Positions 1 through 11,720 of a DNA stretch of 64,000 bases are shown here, in pieces (within the stretch, counting starts at the first letter, position 1; each line of letters begins with the position of its first letter). Where the stretch lies: assembly GCA_023055355.1 (NCBI GenBank), contig JALJCS010000024.1:11609501-11673500 (forward strand). The letters are read 5' to 3'. Both the position numbers and the translations under genes were made by a program. The notes under the pieces were generated by a model. The model saw nothing but the letters and a program-made list of their open reading frames with translations, was not told the DNA's origin and searched no databases. Origin of the DNA: Agelaius tricolor. Lineage: Eukaryota > Chordata > Aves > Passeriformes > Icteridae.

Positions 1-3000
1 TAGCTCTCAAACATCTTAAATGCTTGAACTCTCAGATTTTTCCTCTCAAATTGTTTCAGCATATGATGATTTCATTTGAGTTGATACAGTGATGTCTCCC
101 TATGGGATCAACATCTGAACATTAAGTTTAATTAACTGCCCAGCAGATTTAGTAGGGATTTTAGTCATCACTCACTGTGGTAGAGGTGTTTCAATTCCAC
201 ATTACCCCCACATCTTCAGTTTAGTCACCTGAGTGAGTTTCTTCTCTGTAAGAGGTAACAGAAGAAGATTGACACCTCTTAATGGTGAAATAACCACATA
301 AAGCTCAGAATAGCTGTGGTCTTTCCAAAAACTGTGGAAATTACTTCTTAAATCAAATTTTCTAATTTGAATATCTCATTAAAGTAGCTAAAGTTACAAT
401 GGATGAATCCAGGCCCAAGTGAATTTTCAATTAATTAGATTAGCAGTTAATCACTATTAACTTCTATCCACCGAGAAGCTGATAGCAGTGTCTCAGTTAC
501 TAGCTTGGTGACATGTAGTTGAGTCATCTAATTCATTTGCACACAAAGATTACAGTATTTAAAACATGATGAGATGACAGTCCTTTTTTGGGCTTTCATG
601 GACATCTGTGGATTTTCTCCATTCTATATTTCCAGCTGTTTAGGTAATATAATTGGCAGTATTGATGGCTTGAAAGACTTCATCTGTGATCTCATGCAGA
701 CGTTATGTAAGTAAACATTCAATGGGCTTTTGAAATTAACTGATAAGGCATAATTTAACATAAGACACTTTGCAACAAAATTGTGATTTACTATGATCTT
801 ATAGAAAAAACAGTAGCACCAGATCTCTTGTATTTTGTGCATTTGAGGAGATTTGCCCCTTAATCTGGACATAATGAAGCACTTATTAGCATATTGTGTT
901 TTTTAGACACCATTTTGTGTGTGTTACACTCCATAGAGTGCACTGAACCTACATACCAATGATAAGGTGCTTTTCAGTTTATGTGCCAGATATTGAGAAG
1001 AATGGTTTCCTAAGTAATTGATATGATCTATCCCCTTTCAGGAAAATCACAAGTATTCCATTTTTTACAGGAGGACTTATCATTATTTTGAATTTTGATG
1101 TTATTTTAATGTCTACTTGTATTGGTTCAAGAGAAAGAAAAATTTCAACTTTTGTAATAATTAATAACATTGCCTTATCCACATTAAAATAATCTCCATG
1201 AAGTCACCATAGTACAGCTACTGTGTGACATGGGCAGTTGCTTCTAAGCTGAATTTTGTTCCTCTGCATGTTGTGTTTGTAGGTGGCTGTTCTGTTGTGA
1301 GAAGTGCTGGAGCTCTTCACTCCAGGAAGGGAGAGGCATCTGTTACTGCCTGTTCACTGCAGAGAGATTTACAGCACCCCACCATTTCAAGAGTTTCATG
1401 GAAACAGGAAAATATGCTTCCTTCAGGCTTGGCTGGATTCAAAATTAGCTGCTGTTATTCCTTCATCATTTCACCTCTCTCTTGTTAGCAGTTTCACATC
1501 ATGAAAGGGGCCTGGTATTACACATTCAGGGCTGTAATTTTTGTCAACTTGGTGATTATACTGCTTTTGAGGTAAAAAGTTCTTGACATCTGAGTTTTAA
1601 ACTGTCCTCTGCTTGACCTACCTCAAGGCATATTTCTTTGGTTTCAGAAAGCAACAAGAATTTCTGTTCTGATTTAAATCTCACTTATTATGAAGCTTCT
1701 CTGTTTTCAAAATAGCTTCTCTCTAAACAAAACTTTTTTTTAAATTGAATTTAAATTTAAAACAGCCATCCCAAAAGGCACAGTAATGTATTAATAGCTC
1801 TTGGAGAGACAACTTTTGTCTTTCTGAGTTTGGCACAGACATGGTGTGAGTATTGTCAGATAACAACTTCCCCAATTAAAATAAATAACATATGCTCAAA
1901 TGGCTTTTGTTCCTAGTAAAGAACCCACTGAAGTTGTTTGATTTTCTGGATACATGAAACATTTTATTAGTCATCCAATATGGTTATCTGGAAGTTGTTA
2001 TTTCCTGATTAATAATATAAAGAGTATTGGCAAGTATGGTTCTGAACAGGGATTTGTCATCTCAAGCATTTCAAGAGAAAAACATGATTAATGTGTTGAA
2101 TTGAAACAGGAGTTAGATGAAAGCAAGCACCAGGTTATGGATGGAAAATATTTTCCCACCCTTCCTGATTTCCTCCATGTCTCTAGAGAATTATTAGTAT
2201 AAATAGATGTTTAATATCCAATTTTTTTGTAAGATTAATGTAAGAGTATGTGGAGATTTTACCTTGAAAAGAAGGATGTGGACAGGATGTTATTTACTTT
2301 TATTACTGCTTTATTTTCCTGTTCTCATAATAAATCCATTTGTTCATCAGACAGAATGCCCTGACATTACTTTTGATACAGTACCCTATCTTTGTAAAGA
2401 AAAACATTGTTCTCAAACCATTTTTTTTTTTCTGAGGTAGCAATCATGTCTTAAAAGCAAATGTTTGGTACTAAAGGAAGGAATGCTGTTGGCAAAAGAA
2501 GCTGTTATAAATGCTAGTGAAATATAGTGAAACAAGACTGCTATAGTAGTCTTCTACTTTTTATCTAGACATTTCTACTATATATACTGCATATGTTAAA
2601 AAGGCAACTCTTAGTAGCTAATGAATATATTTATAAGAAAATAATACAGAACATTGTAAGAAGTGAAGACAAGATAGGAATTACTACCTTTACTCATTTT
2701 ACATGTGTGTATAGCCTTTGTATTAACCCATAGAAAGGTTATCTTCTGAGCACTGGTTTTATTCGAGCACTTGATAGAAAAAAAAACATGATGGAATTTC
2801 TCTAATTAGTTTGAATTAATTCCTCAGTAAAAAAAGCAGAGAAAACCAAGAGACCGTCATGATACAAAAATATATTATTTTGATATAAGCAGGTGTGGAG
2901 ATGCATTTATAGCAACCTGACTTTGTGAGAATAAATCATAAAAGTACTGTTACTATCCATTTTAGTGTCAATCTTTATTCTCCTTCTCTTTCTAGTAGTG

Positions 3001-4407
3001 TGTAAAGTGTGTACTGACAATTAAACAAATTCCTAGGAACATGACTTTGACAAGCTAAGCTCTTCCTTCTCCTAACTCTGCTATCCTGCTGCCTACTTGT
3101 TCTTTCCTTCCACTTAGTTGATTTAAGAAGGAATTCACTATTTCTCTATCTAATAGGATTATGAGAGTATTGAAACCAAACTGCTAAACTTTAGATGATC
3201 ACTGAAAGTTAGAAGAAGGAATTGAGAATTGACATAAAGTGCAATTGTGTCTCTTGAAGCCTGACTGAAGTGGTGCTTTCATAAAATAAAATGCAGCAAG
3301 AGAATGTCTGCTTGTGATTTTCCTATGTACTCTTGCCTCCAGTGGTAGTTCTAACTCCAAATTTTTTTGTCTGAGATAACATTTTACTGAGTTTTTTTAC
3401 ACACAGAGGTCCAACTCTCCATCTGATATGGGAGAGTTATAGCTAAGCTCACATCTCTGTTGCCCATATTTGTACAGGAACCTTGGCTCCCAGAGTACAC
3501 AGTGTATGATCTGCTGCACACACACAGTCTTGGGAAAGGACACATCAAACAGCACCTACCTGCAGGTATTTATTTTGCAATCAGCATCCATTCATTCTCT
3601 CCACACACGTTCCTATCCTCGTTTGTGGTGATTCCGGTCATCTTATCTTAGTGAAGAGCAGTAATTTCACATTCTCTGTAAATTCATTACTGATGTGCAT
3701 TAGTCACATATTTTTACTGAAAAATACTTCTGCTGAATTTTTCTCAAGTTGCCCAACAGAATTTACAATTTCATAGTGCTGCCTGTATTATAAATAGTTT
3801 TTTTTCCTGTTGTAACAGAACACAAATGTGTAATTGAGTGGGGAGAACAATTTCTGCAGATTGTCCTTGGACAGGTTGCTACTAATTTAATTTGGTTTTG
3901 AGTTGATGGAATGCAATATTCAAACACAGCTCAGTCTGTGGCTTGCTAAAGAATTTTGGCCAGTGTTTGGAGACTGCTGAAGCTCTCTATAACTGCCTGA
4001 TGCTCCTAGAAATGTTGGTAGGTACTTGCAGCAGAGACAAGGAATGGTCTTTTATGCACAAATTGGCCTCCTCAGAGATGAATGATTTATTTTTATGACA
4101 AAAATCTCTTTTATTAACATTTGTATTACTTGAAACCCATTTTTCCATCATATATTTAGAATAGCAGCCACCAAAATCTTCATGCAATTCCTCACCTGAT
4201 AACTGTACAATCCAAAAATATCTACATTACAAAGTATCATGAAAACACCAGCACATAAAGGAAAAATTATTATGAATTCAGATGGGTTGTCACATGTAGG
4301 ACTGCTTTAGAAATACCAATACTACACTCCTCTCTCTCCAGTCACCCCCACTCCCTACATTTTTCCCTGTGCCTTGTTATTTAGAAGAGAATGTGTTAAT
4401 CTGCATT
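1..4407. other. AT-rich noncoding DNA, no gene seen
   Basis: Both strands are broken by frequent stop codons and the longest open frame is under 90 codons. No CR1 tail, LTR, tRNA-like fold or long tandem array is visible. There are only short homopolymer runs, such as a T/A-rich patch near 1730-1760. Confidence 0.6.
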
Positions 4408-4440
4408 AAAAAAAAAAAAAAAAAACAGAGAGAGAGAGAG
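4408..4440. repeat. A18 run followed by (AG)n microsatellite
   Basis: An uninterrupted run of 18 A is followed by one C and then seven AG dinucleotides. It is a simple-sequence repeat and probably length-polymorphic. It could mark the old poly(A) end of a retroposed sequence, but nothing recognisable lies to its left. Confidence 0.85.
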
Positions 4441-5608
4441 TAGTCTTTATTTCCTGTGATTTTCTGTAATTTTCCTTTAGATTCAAACCTCTAAATTATA
4501 TAGGGAAATATGGTGCCACATTCACATGCAAACTATTTTTAGAGAACATGAATAATTACACCAGATGGTTGTTTAATTCTCTTGGCATTATCTCTACTGT
4601 ACATTTATGGCTTAAAGTAATATTTCCTTACACTTTTCAATAGCTGTGGAAGGTCATGGGTAAGTCCTGTTTCATTATTTACATCTGATCCCTTTTATAG
4701 ATGTATTTCAATGATACAGCTGTTGGTGGACTACAGAGATGCTGATCTGCAGGCTTGTAATAAACGATTCAGCTCTTGGGCACAATGAAGTATGTTCATA
4801 AGAAAACTTTACATCTTTGACAGCAGATTGTTCTTAGTGTTTTATATACAAAAGAGCACCACTCATTCTATGATTGCCTTCATTTAATCTTCCAGGATTT
4901 ACTAAAATTACCCCATTCAACTGCATCTTCATTTATGCAGCAGTGAGAACAGAAGAGGTGTTTCTTCACATTCTGCATACCTTGACTGTTTGCTGAGGAT
5001 GTAAAGAGAAAATTTCTGCACTTCAGTCTCTTTGGTTGCTTAGTGAAATAGCCTAGACAATTACTTCCTTCTAAACTCCTAAACATTTGGACCAGTGTAA
5101 AGGATTTATTCTTTAGGTGTTATTTCTGAAAGCCACAGATTGTTATGTGTCAAAGTTAATTCGACTGATGTAGAGAGATTAAAAGCACATATTCTCAGGA
5201 AGTATCTGGCACTAGACTGAGGAGGATGAAAATTTTGTATCAAAAGAACTTTAGAATTGTATTTTTGTTCTGTTCTGGAACAAAAATAAAACCTTTCAGA
5301 CACTTACATAGGAAGGGAAATATACCAAAGTCTCTGGCTTTGACTCCAAAATGCAAGTAATTCTGTTTAATAAGTGTATTTATAACCCATGTTGCTTAGA
5401 GAGCTGGCCTTAGTCATAGAAGCCATCTGTTGTGTTTAATTCCTTAAATTTTGATCTGGCATTTCTCTAGAGAAGGCAGAATAAGCCTTTGTTGCCTTGC
5501 TCAGACTATTGTCCTAACTGCAGTTATAGGTTATTATTTTGGCTCTAATTAATATGTTGGTGTATTTTCATTTTGTTAGGAAGGTCCTGACAGTTCATCT
5601 AAGTCTGG
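4441..5608. other. AT-rich noncoding DNA, nothing recognised
   Basis: Short, stop-interrupted frames only. I see no repeat signature or RNA gene. Confidence 0.55.
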
Positions 5609-5692
5609 ACTATGGGAGAATGTAGGAAAATAAAGAAATCTTAGTGACTTTTTACTCTTCTGAAGCTGGAAGCACTGAGCAACTCAGTAACA
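5609..5692 (+). repeat. Dispersed repeat, copy 1 (possible LTR end)
   Basis: A core of about 50 bases (5636-5690, containing GTGACTTTTTACTCTTCTGA) recurs at 14250-14300 with only a few substitutions, so this is an interspersed repeat and not unique DNA. The bases just upstream (GAATGTAGGAAAATAAAGA) resemble the left part of the candidate LTR at 11.1 kb (GAATGTAAGGAAATAAAGA). All three could therefore derive from the 5' end of related LTRs. The boundaries are uncertain and the family is not identified. Confidence 0.5.
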
Positions 5693-6195
5693 GGCTCACA
5701 CTCAGACATTTGGCTAAAGTCAGCATGAAATATATATATGTATTTGGGCAATTTCTCCCTCTATATATCTATGTGCACCTGCAAATTATGTGCAACAAGC
5801 AAAAAATTTTATACTCCATGCTGCAATTGACCTTTTATTATCCTCACCCAGGGCAGGGAGTCTGGGCTATGGAAAGAAACTTGGTTTAGGACAGCTGGGA
5901 AGGGAAGGGGAAAGGGAAAGGTTATTCAGCACTGCTTTGCTAATTTGGTATCAATATGAAATTTCATATATTCAGATAATTTATGCATTAGAGATCACAA
6001 CCATTAAAATTTCATAGTTTCCTAAATGCTTATGTTCAAGGACTGCTCTGTCTAAAGGAAATCTGACTAAATACATATTTGTAGACCCGGTGTCAAGAAA
6101 TGAAAATATATGGTGTTGTTCCTGGCTTACAGCATACTTCTTGTGAACAGTATGTAACTGAGGTGTGTGTGTAACATTTTACAGTTAACTCATAG
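5693..6195. other. Noncoding DNA with a short purine tract
   Basis: A GGGAA-type purine tract lies at about 5897-5921. Otherwise this is unremarkable AT-rich sequence. Confidence 0.5.
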
Positions 6196-6330
6196 TTCAG
6201 GAAGGGTTTGGACACTGATCTCGGGCACATGTTATTTTTGGGGCTGCCCTGTGCAGAGCCAAAGTTGGATTCAATGATCCTTGTGGGTCCCTTCTAGCTC
6301 AGGGTATTCTATGATTCTAGTCTATGATAA
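6196..6330 (+). mobile_element. CR1 LINE, 3' end fragment
   Basis: The last ~130 bp of a CR1 retrotransposon in plus orientation. A GGATTCAATGATCC core is followed by TTGTGGGTCCCTTCTAGCTC and then by the octamer-like tail TATTCTATGATTCTA. This order is diagnostic of the avian CR1 3' untranslated end. It is 5'-truncated, as almost all CR1 copies are, and keeps no reverse-transcriptase coding sequence. Confidence 0.9.
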
Positions 6331-8486
6331 TATATGGATGAAAGCATTAGTTCAACCTAGAGTAACTTCCTAACTTCCATCAAACCTGCCTACTTTATGC
6401 ATTTGAGAAATATTAGAAGCAGAAAAGACAAAATGTGGCAATATAGATCAAGCTCATTAATTCTCAACGAATTTTAAATATACTAAGCAAGTGTGACATG
6501 TTGATGCAAAAGGACCTTATACTTGGCATATGGTGAAGAGAAATGCAGGACAGCTGCAAACATTGATGTGCAACACAGAAAACAAACTGTGGCTAGAAAA
6601 TTATATCTGTCTCTTAGAAGATAAATTCTCACCATCACTCAAAGCTAAAAGAAATTCTACATCGTTGTCATTACAGCTCCCACACATGTGACTTTTTTAT
6701 CACCTTATCCAAGAGAATCTGTCATTTTAAATAGAAACACGAAACATCCAGATAGATTATCTAATTAAGTTTGTAACTGCAATATAAATGACAACAGAGA
6801 AGGAAGAAATACGAGCTAAACCCCAGGGTTAATTGGTGTTTAGAGCTCTAAGGTAACAGAGTTGGACTGCTCACTTCACAGGGTTGTTTTATCTTTCTGA
6901 GAGCTTGCAAAAGCCTCCATGCAGTACACTGTGTTCTGCACTGTTGGGTCAGATGTGAATGTCCTGTTCATAAAAACTAAGAGTGTAACTGTAATAATTC
7001 TTTTTCCTTAAAAGTATGAACTTTCCACAAACAGCAAACGTGATGTTTAAATCTCTTTTAGCACTGCTTAAGAGAATTGCCAGGAATCAGATAAGCATCA
7101 GAGCTGATACAGTAAGATAGAATATTAATGAAGAATAAGTTGAAAGCTTTCTTTGTTTTTGTGTGGGTATAGAAGGTCTCTCTTTTTTCTTTTTTTTTCT
7201 TCTCTAAAAAAAAGTTTGCAAAAAAATTTAGATGGTGCTGCAAATCTAATTACCAAAGCTGCACCAGCTCAAGTTACACTGGTAATCAGACTCATCATTG
7301 TGTTCCAATGGAACTTTGCACTTTAATCAGGAATGTATGTGATGAAAACATATTAGCAACAACATGAAAAATGTCTTGTTGTCTCTTCTTATAGTGGGGA
7401 AACTCTAGGTAAGTGGAGTACTGAAAGCTTGTGCATTTCTGTTAATAGTACTATTGTTAAAATAGGAATACTTCAGCCAATGCTGTCCATCACATCAAGA
7501 CTCTTCATCCTGGGGCAGAATCCTCTGACATCAGATATGTGTCTTCACCTGTGGAAGAGTCATTCCTTTTATTCATTGTTTTGGCTATACAACAGCTCCA
7601 AGAAACATCTCTGAAATTTGAGATTTGTTATGAAATTTGAGAAGCTTAAGCCCAAAGCTTTCCCACATCCAAAGCACTACATTCTGCACATTGATTCTGT
7701 TTTCTGCTTAACAACAGAAGATGATCTCAAAATAAACTGGTAACTGGCTAAATGATAGCTTAATGCTGATGGCTGAAAATGCTGTAAGTGTGTCATAGCA
7801 CAGTAATATCATTGCCTAGCAGTAAACAACAGAACTTAAAAGATGCTATAATTTTCTTCTCATAATGCACCTTTAATCACAATTTTATTGTACCTTCAGC
7901 ATTTATTAAGGTAATAATGCAATAATTAATAATTTAAATATGACTTTATTATAGAAACTGTAATATTTGGTGTACTGTTACCAGAATAATCTAATTAAAA
8001 TGGAGCCTGTATCACTTACAGTAGGAGGATCAATATGCACTATCCCCAAATTGTCACAGTAAAGTAGCAAGTCATTTTCTATAGATAGGGCCATATTCAA
8101 CTCTCCATATTGCTCCAGAAAACCTAGGATGAACTTCAAATAGCTCCATCAGATTTGCAATTGGACCAAATGGTACTGTGGGCAGGTGTCACTATCTTTT
8201 TTTAAAAGGATTTATTCATCTTCCCTAAAATTCATTTGAACAAAATCTCTTAATCTGCCATGTAGGTAGTGTCCGAAAATTTGATGGATGGATAGATCAT
8301 ATTTTCTGATATTAGTTGAAAAGGAGACACTTCTCTCCACAGAAAAAGATAGCAAGAATTGTGTGCAAAGCACCCTTTTCCTTTGACAAGGCAATTGAAA
8401 TATTACTATGATAATACATAATGCTAGATTAGAGACAAATGATTACAAAGTGCATCCTTGACTCTCCCAGGCTATCCCTGAAGGTA
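6331..8486. other. AT-rich noncoding DNA
   Basis: No gene is recognised. A pyrimidine tract lies at about 7178-7212. The segment 7890-7990 is very rich in TAAT/ATTA homeodomain-type cores and is listed as a finding. All open frames are short. Confidence 0.55.
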
Positions 8487-8553
8487 GTGGAAGGAACTGA
8501 TGTTTTCATTTTCATTTTCATGCTGCGTGGAAGGAATGGATGTTTTCATTTTG
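8487..8553 (+). repeat. Two-copy tandem duplication, 40-bp period
   Basis: GTGGAAGGAA followed by a TGATGTTTTCATTTT-like block starts at 8487 and again at 8527. The first copy also holds an internal duplication of TTTTCA. This is a local tandem duplication with no sign of coding function. Confidence 0.75.
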
Positions 8554-9106
8554 GTACGGATTAGACAGGGATCTCCACTTCAAACCAAACAGAAACCATC
8601 ACACAAACTTACTGTTGGCTGTGCCAACAAAACACAGCAGAAGTGACCTGGCAGAGAAGCAGTACAGAAACATTTATTCTTCCATGCTTCTTCCTTGTTT
8701 CAGCTGCAGGGGGCAAATTTGCATCATTCTCACCCACGTGAGCATCAAAATGTTGCTTTAGGGGACCATTACTGACCCACACTGACTCTGGTACTGACCA
8801 GTGCAATGGGAATCCTCTGCAAACCAGTTGTGGAATAAAGTAGCAAAAACCTTTTTGCTGGTAGATACTACTATATTCCCTCTGGGACATCTTTCTCTGT
8901 AATTGAAATACATGACCTTGTATAAAGGCTTTTATTTTTAATTCCTTTTTTAAATTACTTTGGCCCTGACACACAGACCTGCTTTTTAAAAGAATGCACA
9001 GTATTCTAAAATTGTAATGGAGAAATTTCTAACCTTATCAAGGATTGAAGAAGTAAGCTGTCTAACCAGGCTTCATCCGTGTGCCTGGTTTCTTCTGCAA
9101 GAAGAT
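8554..9106. other. Noncoding DNA
   Basis: A 121-codon open frame on the minus strand (8609-8974) shows no domain or compositional sign of a protein and is probably chance. Nothing else is seen. Confidence 0.5.
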
Positions 9107-9127
9107 TTCTTCTTCTTCTTCTTCTTT
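9107..9127 (+). repeat. (TTC)n microsatellite
   Basis: About six to seven TTC units in a row, making a simple trinucleotide repeat. Confidence 0.9.
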
Positions 9128-11135
9128 TGGCTGCAGTACATTCCTAAAGTCAGCAAGGATCCAGCACTGAACAGCCCAGCATTTGCATAGATAGGTTCTA
9201 GTAGCAGAACTTGTTTTCACATTGCAGGATTACTCAGACTGTTACCAGCATTTCTCCAAATCTCAGCAGGCTGTCTCCAAGGGGCATCTAAGTCAAACAT
9301 CCCAAATGATTTTTTTTCCATAACTTCATATCTACTTTCTGACAAGGCCTGGTAAAGAGACATATTCTTTGTCCTCATTTATGGATTTGCATGATAAACA
9401 TGCAGCTTTCTGAACTTAGGTGCTTAAATCTGTGATGAGAAAATGCAATCTGGAAAGACCTATTTATCTGCCAGGATATGCTGCACTGCATCTGTAACTA
9501 GGCAGATTTACAATCAAAAACACATTTCTGTGTGTGAAGTTTCAATGGTAGAATGGAGAATTTCAAAGGCATCTTTAAATGGAATGAAAAAAGACAATTT
9601 CTGTGAAACAAAACTATATTTCTGTAGGTAAGAAATGAGCAGCTTGCTTAATTAAATCAGTCATTAGGACTAGAGATTGTAGAAAACTTTGGGAGAGAGC
9701 ATGCACTTACTGAAGTAATTCTAACTAAGAAAGAAAATGCAAAATCAATACAGTCATTTCAGCCTGTATTTACTTCAGAGAGGGAAAGCCAAGGACAGGA
9801 TATGTCAGTGACTGGGCTCCACTTAGAGAAAGCATGACAGAAGATAATTTAACATGACTGTCACTAACCAGAAGATCCTAGGATGATGATTTTACATCAT
9901 GACACATTTTTGTTTGGTCTATCTGTACCTCTTTCCAAAGATAGTCAGGTACTTCTTAAAGAATTCTGAGTTTGTTTTTTCATTTCATTTTTTAAGTGTT
10001 GTTGAGTTCTTTCAGAGAGGCTGCATTCTCCTTCTCTGTATGGTGATGAGGATTGACCCTGAAGATTTGGCCCCTTAAGATCAATCCCAGGCTTATCAAT
10101 CAGAGGGGTCAGCCTCAGGAATTCATCTTTCTGACAGATGTCAAGCATGGCAGGACAGTGAGAAAAGAAGCTGAACCTGACACATTCTGAAGAACTCTGA
10201 GAAAAGAGACAACAGCCTTGATGATCCAGTGGCTGGGACATGCTAAGCATCACCAGCACCTTCTGCTGGTGCTCCTCTGAAGTCCTAATGCCAGGCTGAA
10301 AGCTCTTCCCACTTGACGCAGATTCTTCCTCTAATGACACAGCAATGCTGTTTGCACAGCTCATTTGGCTTAGTTCAAGTAAGGGAAGACAACAGAATTA
10401 TAAGAAATAATATTATATATGTACACACACACACTTGCAGAAGAATCTATTACAGGTTTAAGTATGTTAAATCCTACTGCATGGCAAATCAAACTGGGAG
10501 GAGTAAAATGTTTAATGCCTTCAAATGTCTGGTCTTCTTCCCCCCGAGGTTTTGTGCCCTTTTGGCATGGGGAAGGAAATGAGACATAAACTCATTCTCT
10601 TATACTGAGCTTAGGCACCACCATATCAAGCAAAACAAAATTATATTTTAATGCGGTACATTGTAAACTGAACCTATTCAGATATTGCTATACATCCTGT
10701 CTGAGGGGGATAAATTCCTATTCAGTTTTAGGAATATATAAGAACTACTCTAGTACTTCCTGTCATCAAAGAGGTGGCTGAACACAAATGCACTATAACA
10801 TATCATTATTATCAGAATTGCATTTAAGCCACTTTGAACTTCCAAACAGATCACTGCCCAGAAGTCATCTACTTATTCTGAAGAATTTACCAGTGTGTGT
10901 TAGATTATATTATTAAAAGCTCATATCCACAAACACTAAGATGCAGAGAGTTAAACTGTGAAGTGAGGGAATCACAATAAACTTGGTAGAAATGAACCCC
11001 TGCCCTGGCTCCTCCCAAGGCCGTCACAGGACAGCTATCAGTGCTTTGGGGATGGCACTCATCACCATTACTCACTGAGAGAGCCTTCTGGATCACTTTA
11101 CAGGTTCTAATGAGGAGGTGGAGTGAGGAGGTTAC
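9128..11135. other. Noncoding DNA with one 139-codon open frame
   Basis: The frame on the minus strand at 9945-10364 is long for this composition, but it has no recognisable domain and no clear splice or promoter context. It is treated as unproven. A short (CA)n lies near 10421-10435. A purine-rich run at 11111-11131 sits directly before the candidate LTR and could be polypurine-tract-like. Confidence 0.5.
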
Positions 11136-11440
11136 TGTGGGGGGATAGAATGTAAGGAAATAAAGATAGTGCAGAAGGTAATCTCACCCCTGAAGAGATG
11201 CAGCTCTACCAATCACCAAAGATTAGGAACAGGCCTGCCTTAACAGGCCACAGCTGTGTCCAATAACAACACGAGTGCTATAAAAGAGTGGGTTAGCTGT
11301 GTGAAGAGAGAGTTGGACTTTGTTGGCTGTGCTGTGAAGAAGGTGAAGTAGTCAGTGTTGTGAGGAGCTGCCTATGAGCTCTCATCCCCAAGAAGGTATG
11401 GGACTTTTGCAGTAAGATAACAACTGGTTACTGCCTACCA
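11136..11440 (+). mobile_element. Candidate retroviral LTR (about 305 bp)
   Basis: The segment starts TGTGGGGGG and ends CTACCA, the TG...CA termini expected of an LTR. It holds a good TATA box (TATAAAAG, 11279-11286) with about 155 bases of R/U5-like sequence downstream. Immediately after it, TTTGGGGG...GGGAT (11443-11462) resembles, imperfectly, a proline-tRNA-type primer-binding site, which would make this a 5' LTR. Conversely, the purine-rich run at 11111-11131 could be a polypurine tract, which would make it a 3' LTR. The left edge could also be the TG at 11151. No second LTR copy was seen in the window, so it is a solo or truncated remnant. The family is not identified. Confidence 0.55.
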
Positions 11441-11720
11441 AGTTTGGGGGTCATTGTGGGATGTTGTGGAAGGGCATCTTGGTATTATACAAGACCTCAT
11501 TATGAGATGTTTAGAGGAGGAACCAAAGGCATAGAATGGAGCAATCAGCATGGTGTACAAAGGAACAAGTATGGAAAGAGAGGGATGGGATACAGGGGCC
11601 AGTGGCATGTTATCTGGCACTTGTCTGATCATGCCCTGTGCATAGTCACTGCAGTCTGTTCTGTGTTCTCATCAAACTCCACTTCTAGCTATTTTACTGG
11701 GTGAGGAACTCTATATTCTG
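11441..11720 (+). mobile_element. Possible retroviral leader next to the LTR
   Basis: The segment begins with the primer-binding-site-like sequence and is purine-rich and G-rich (GGGATG..., GAGGAGGAACC, AGAGAGGGATGGG) compared with the flanking DNA, as retroviral leaders often are. No gag, pol or env reading frame can be recognised. The right edge is arbitrary. It may instead be ordinary flank if the LTR is solo. Confidence 0.25.

Noticed and set aside
8609..8974. 121-codon minus-strand open frame
   Set aside because: No recognisable domain or coding context. It is compatible with chance in 64 kb.
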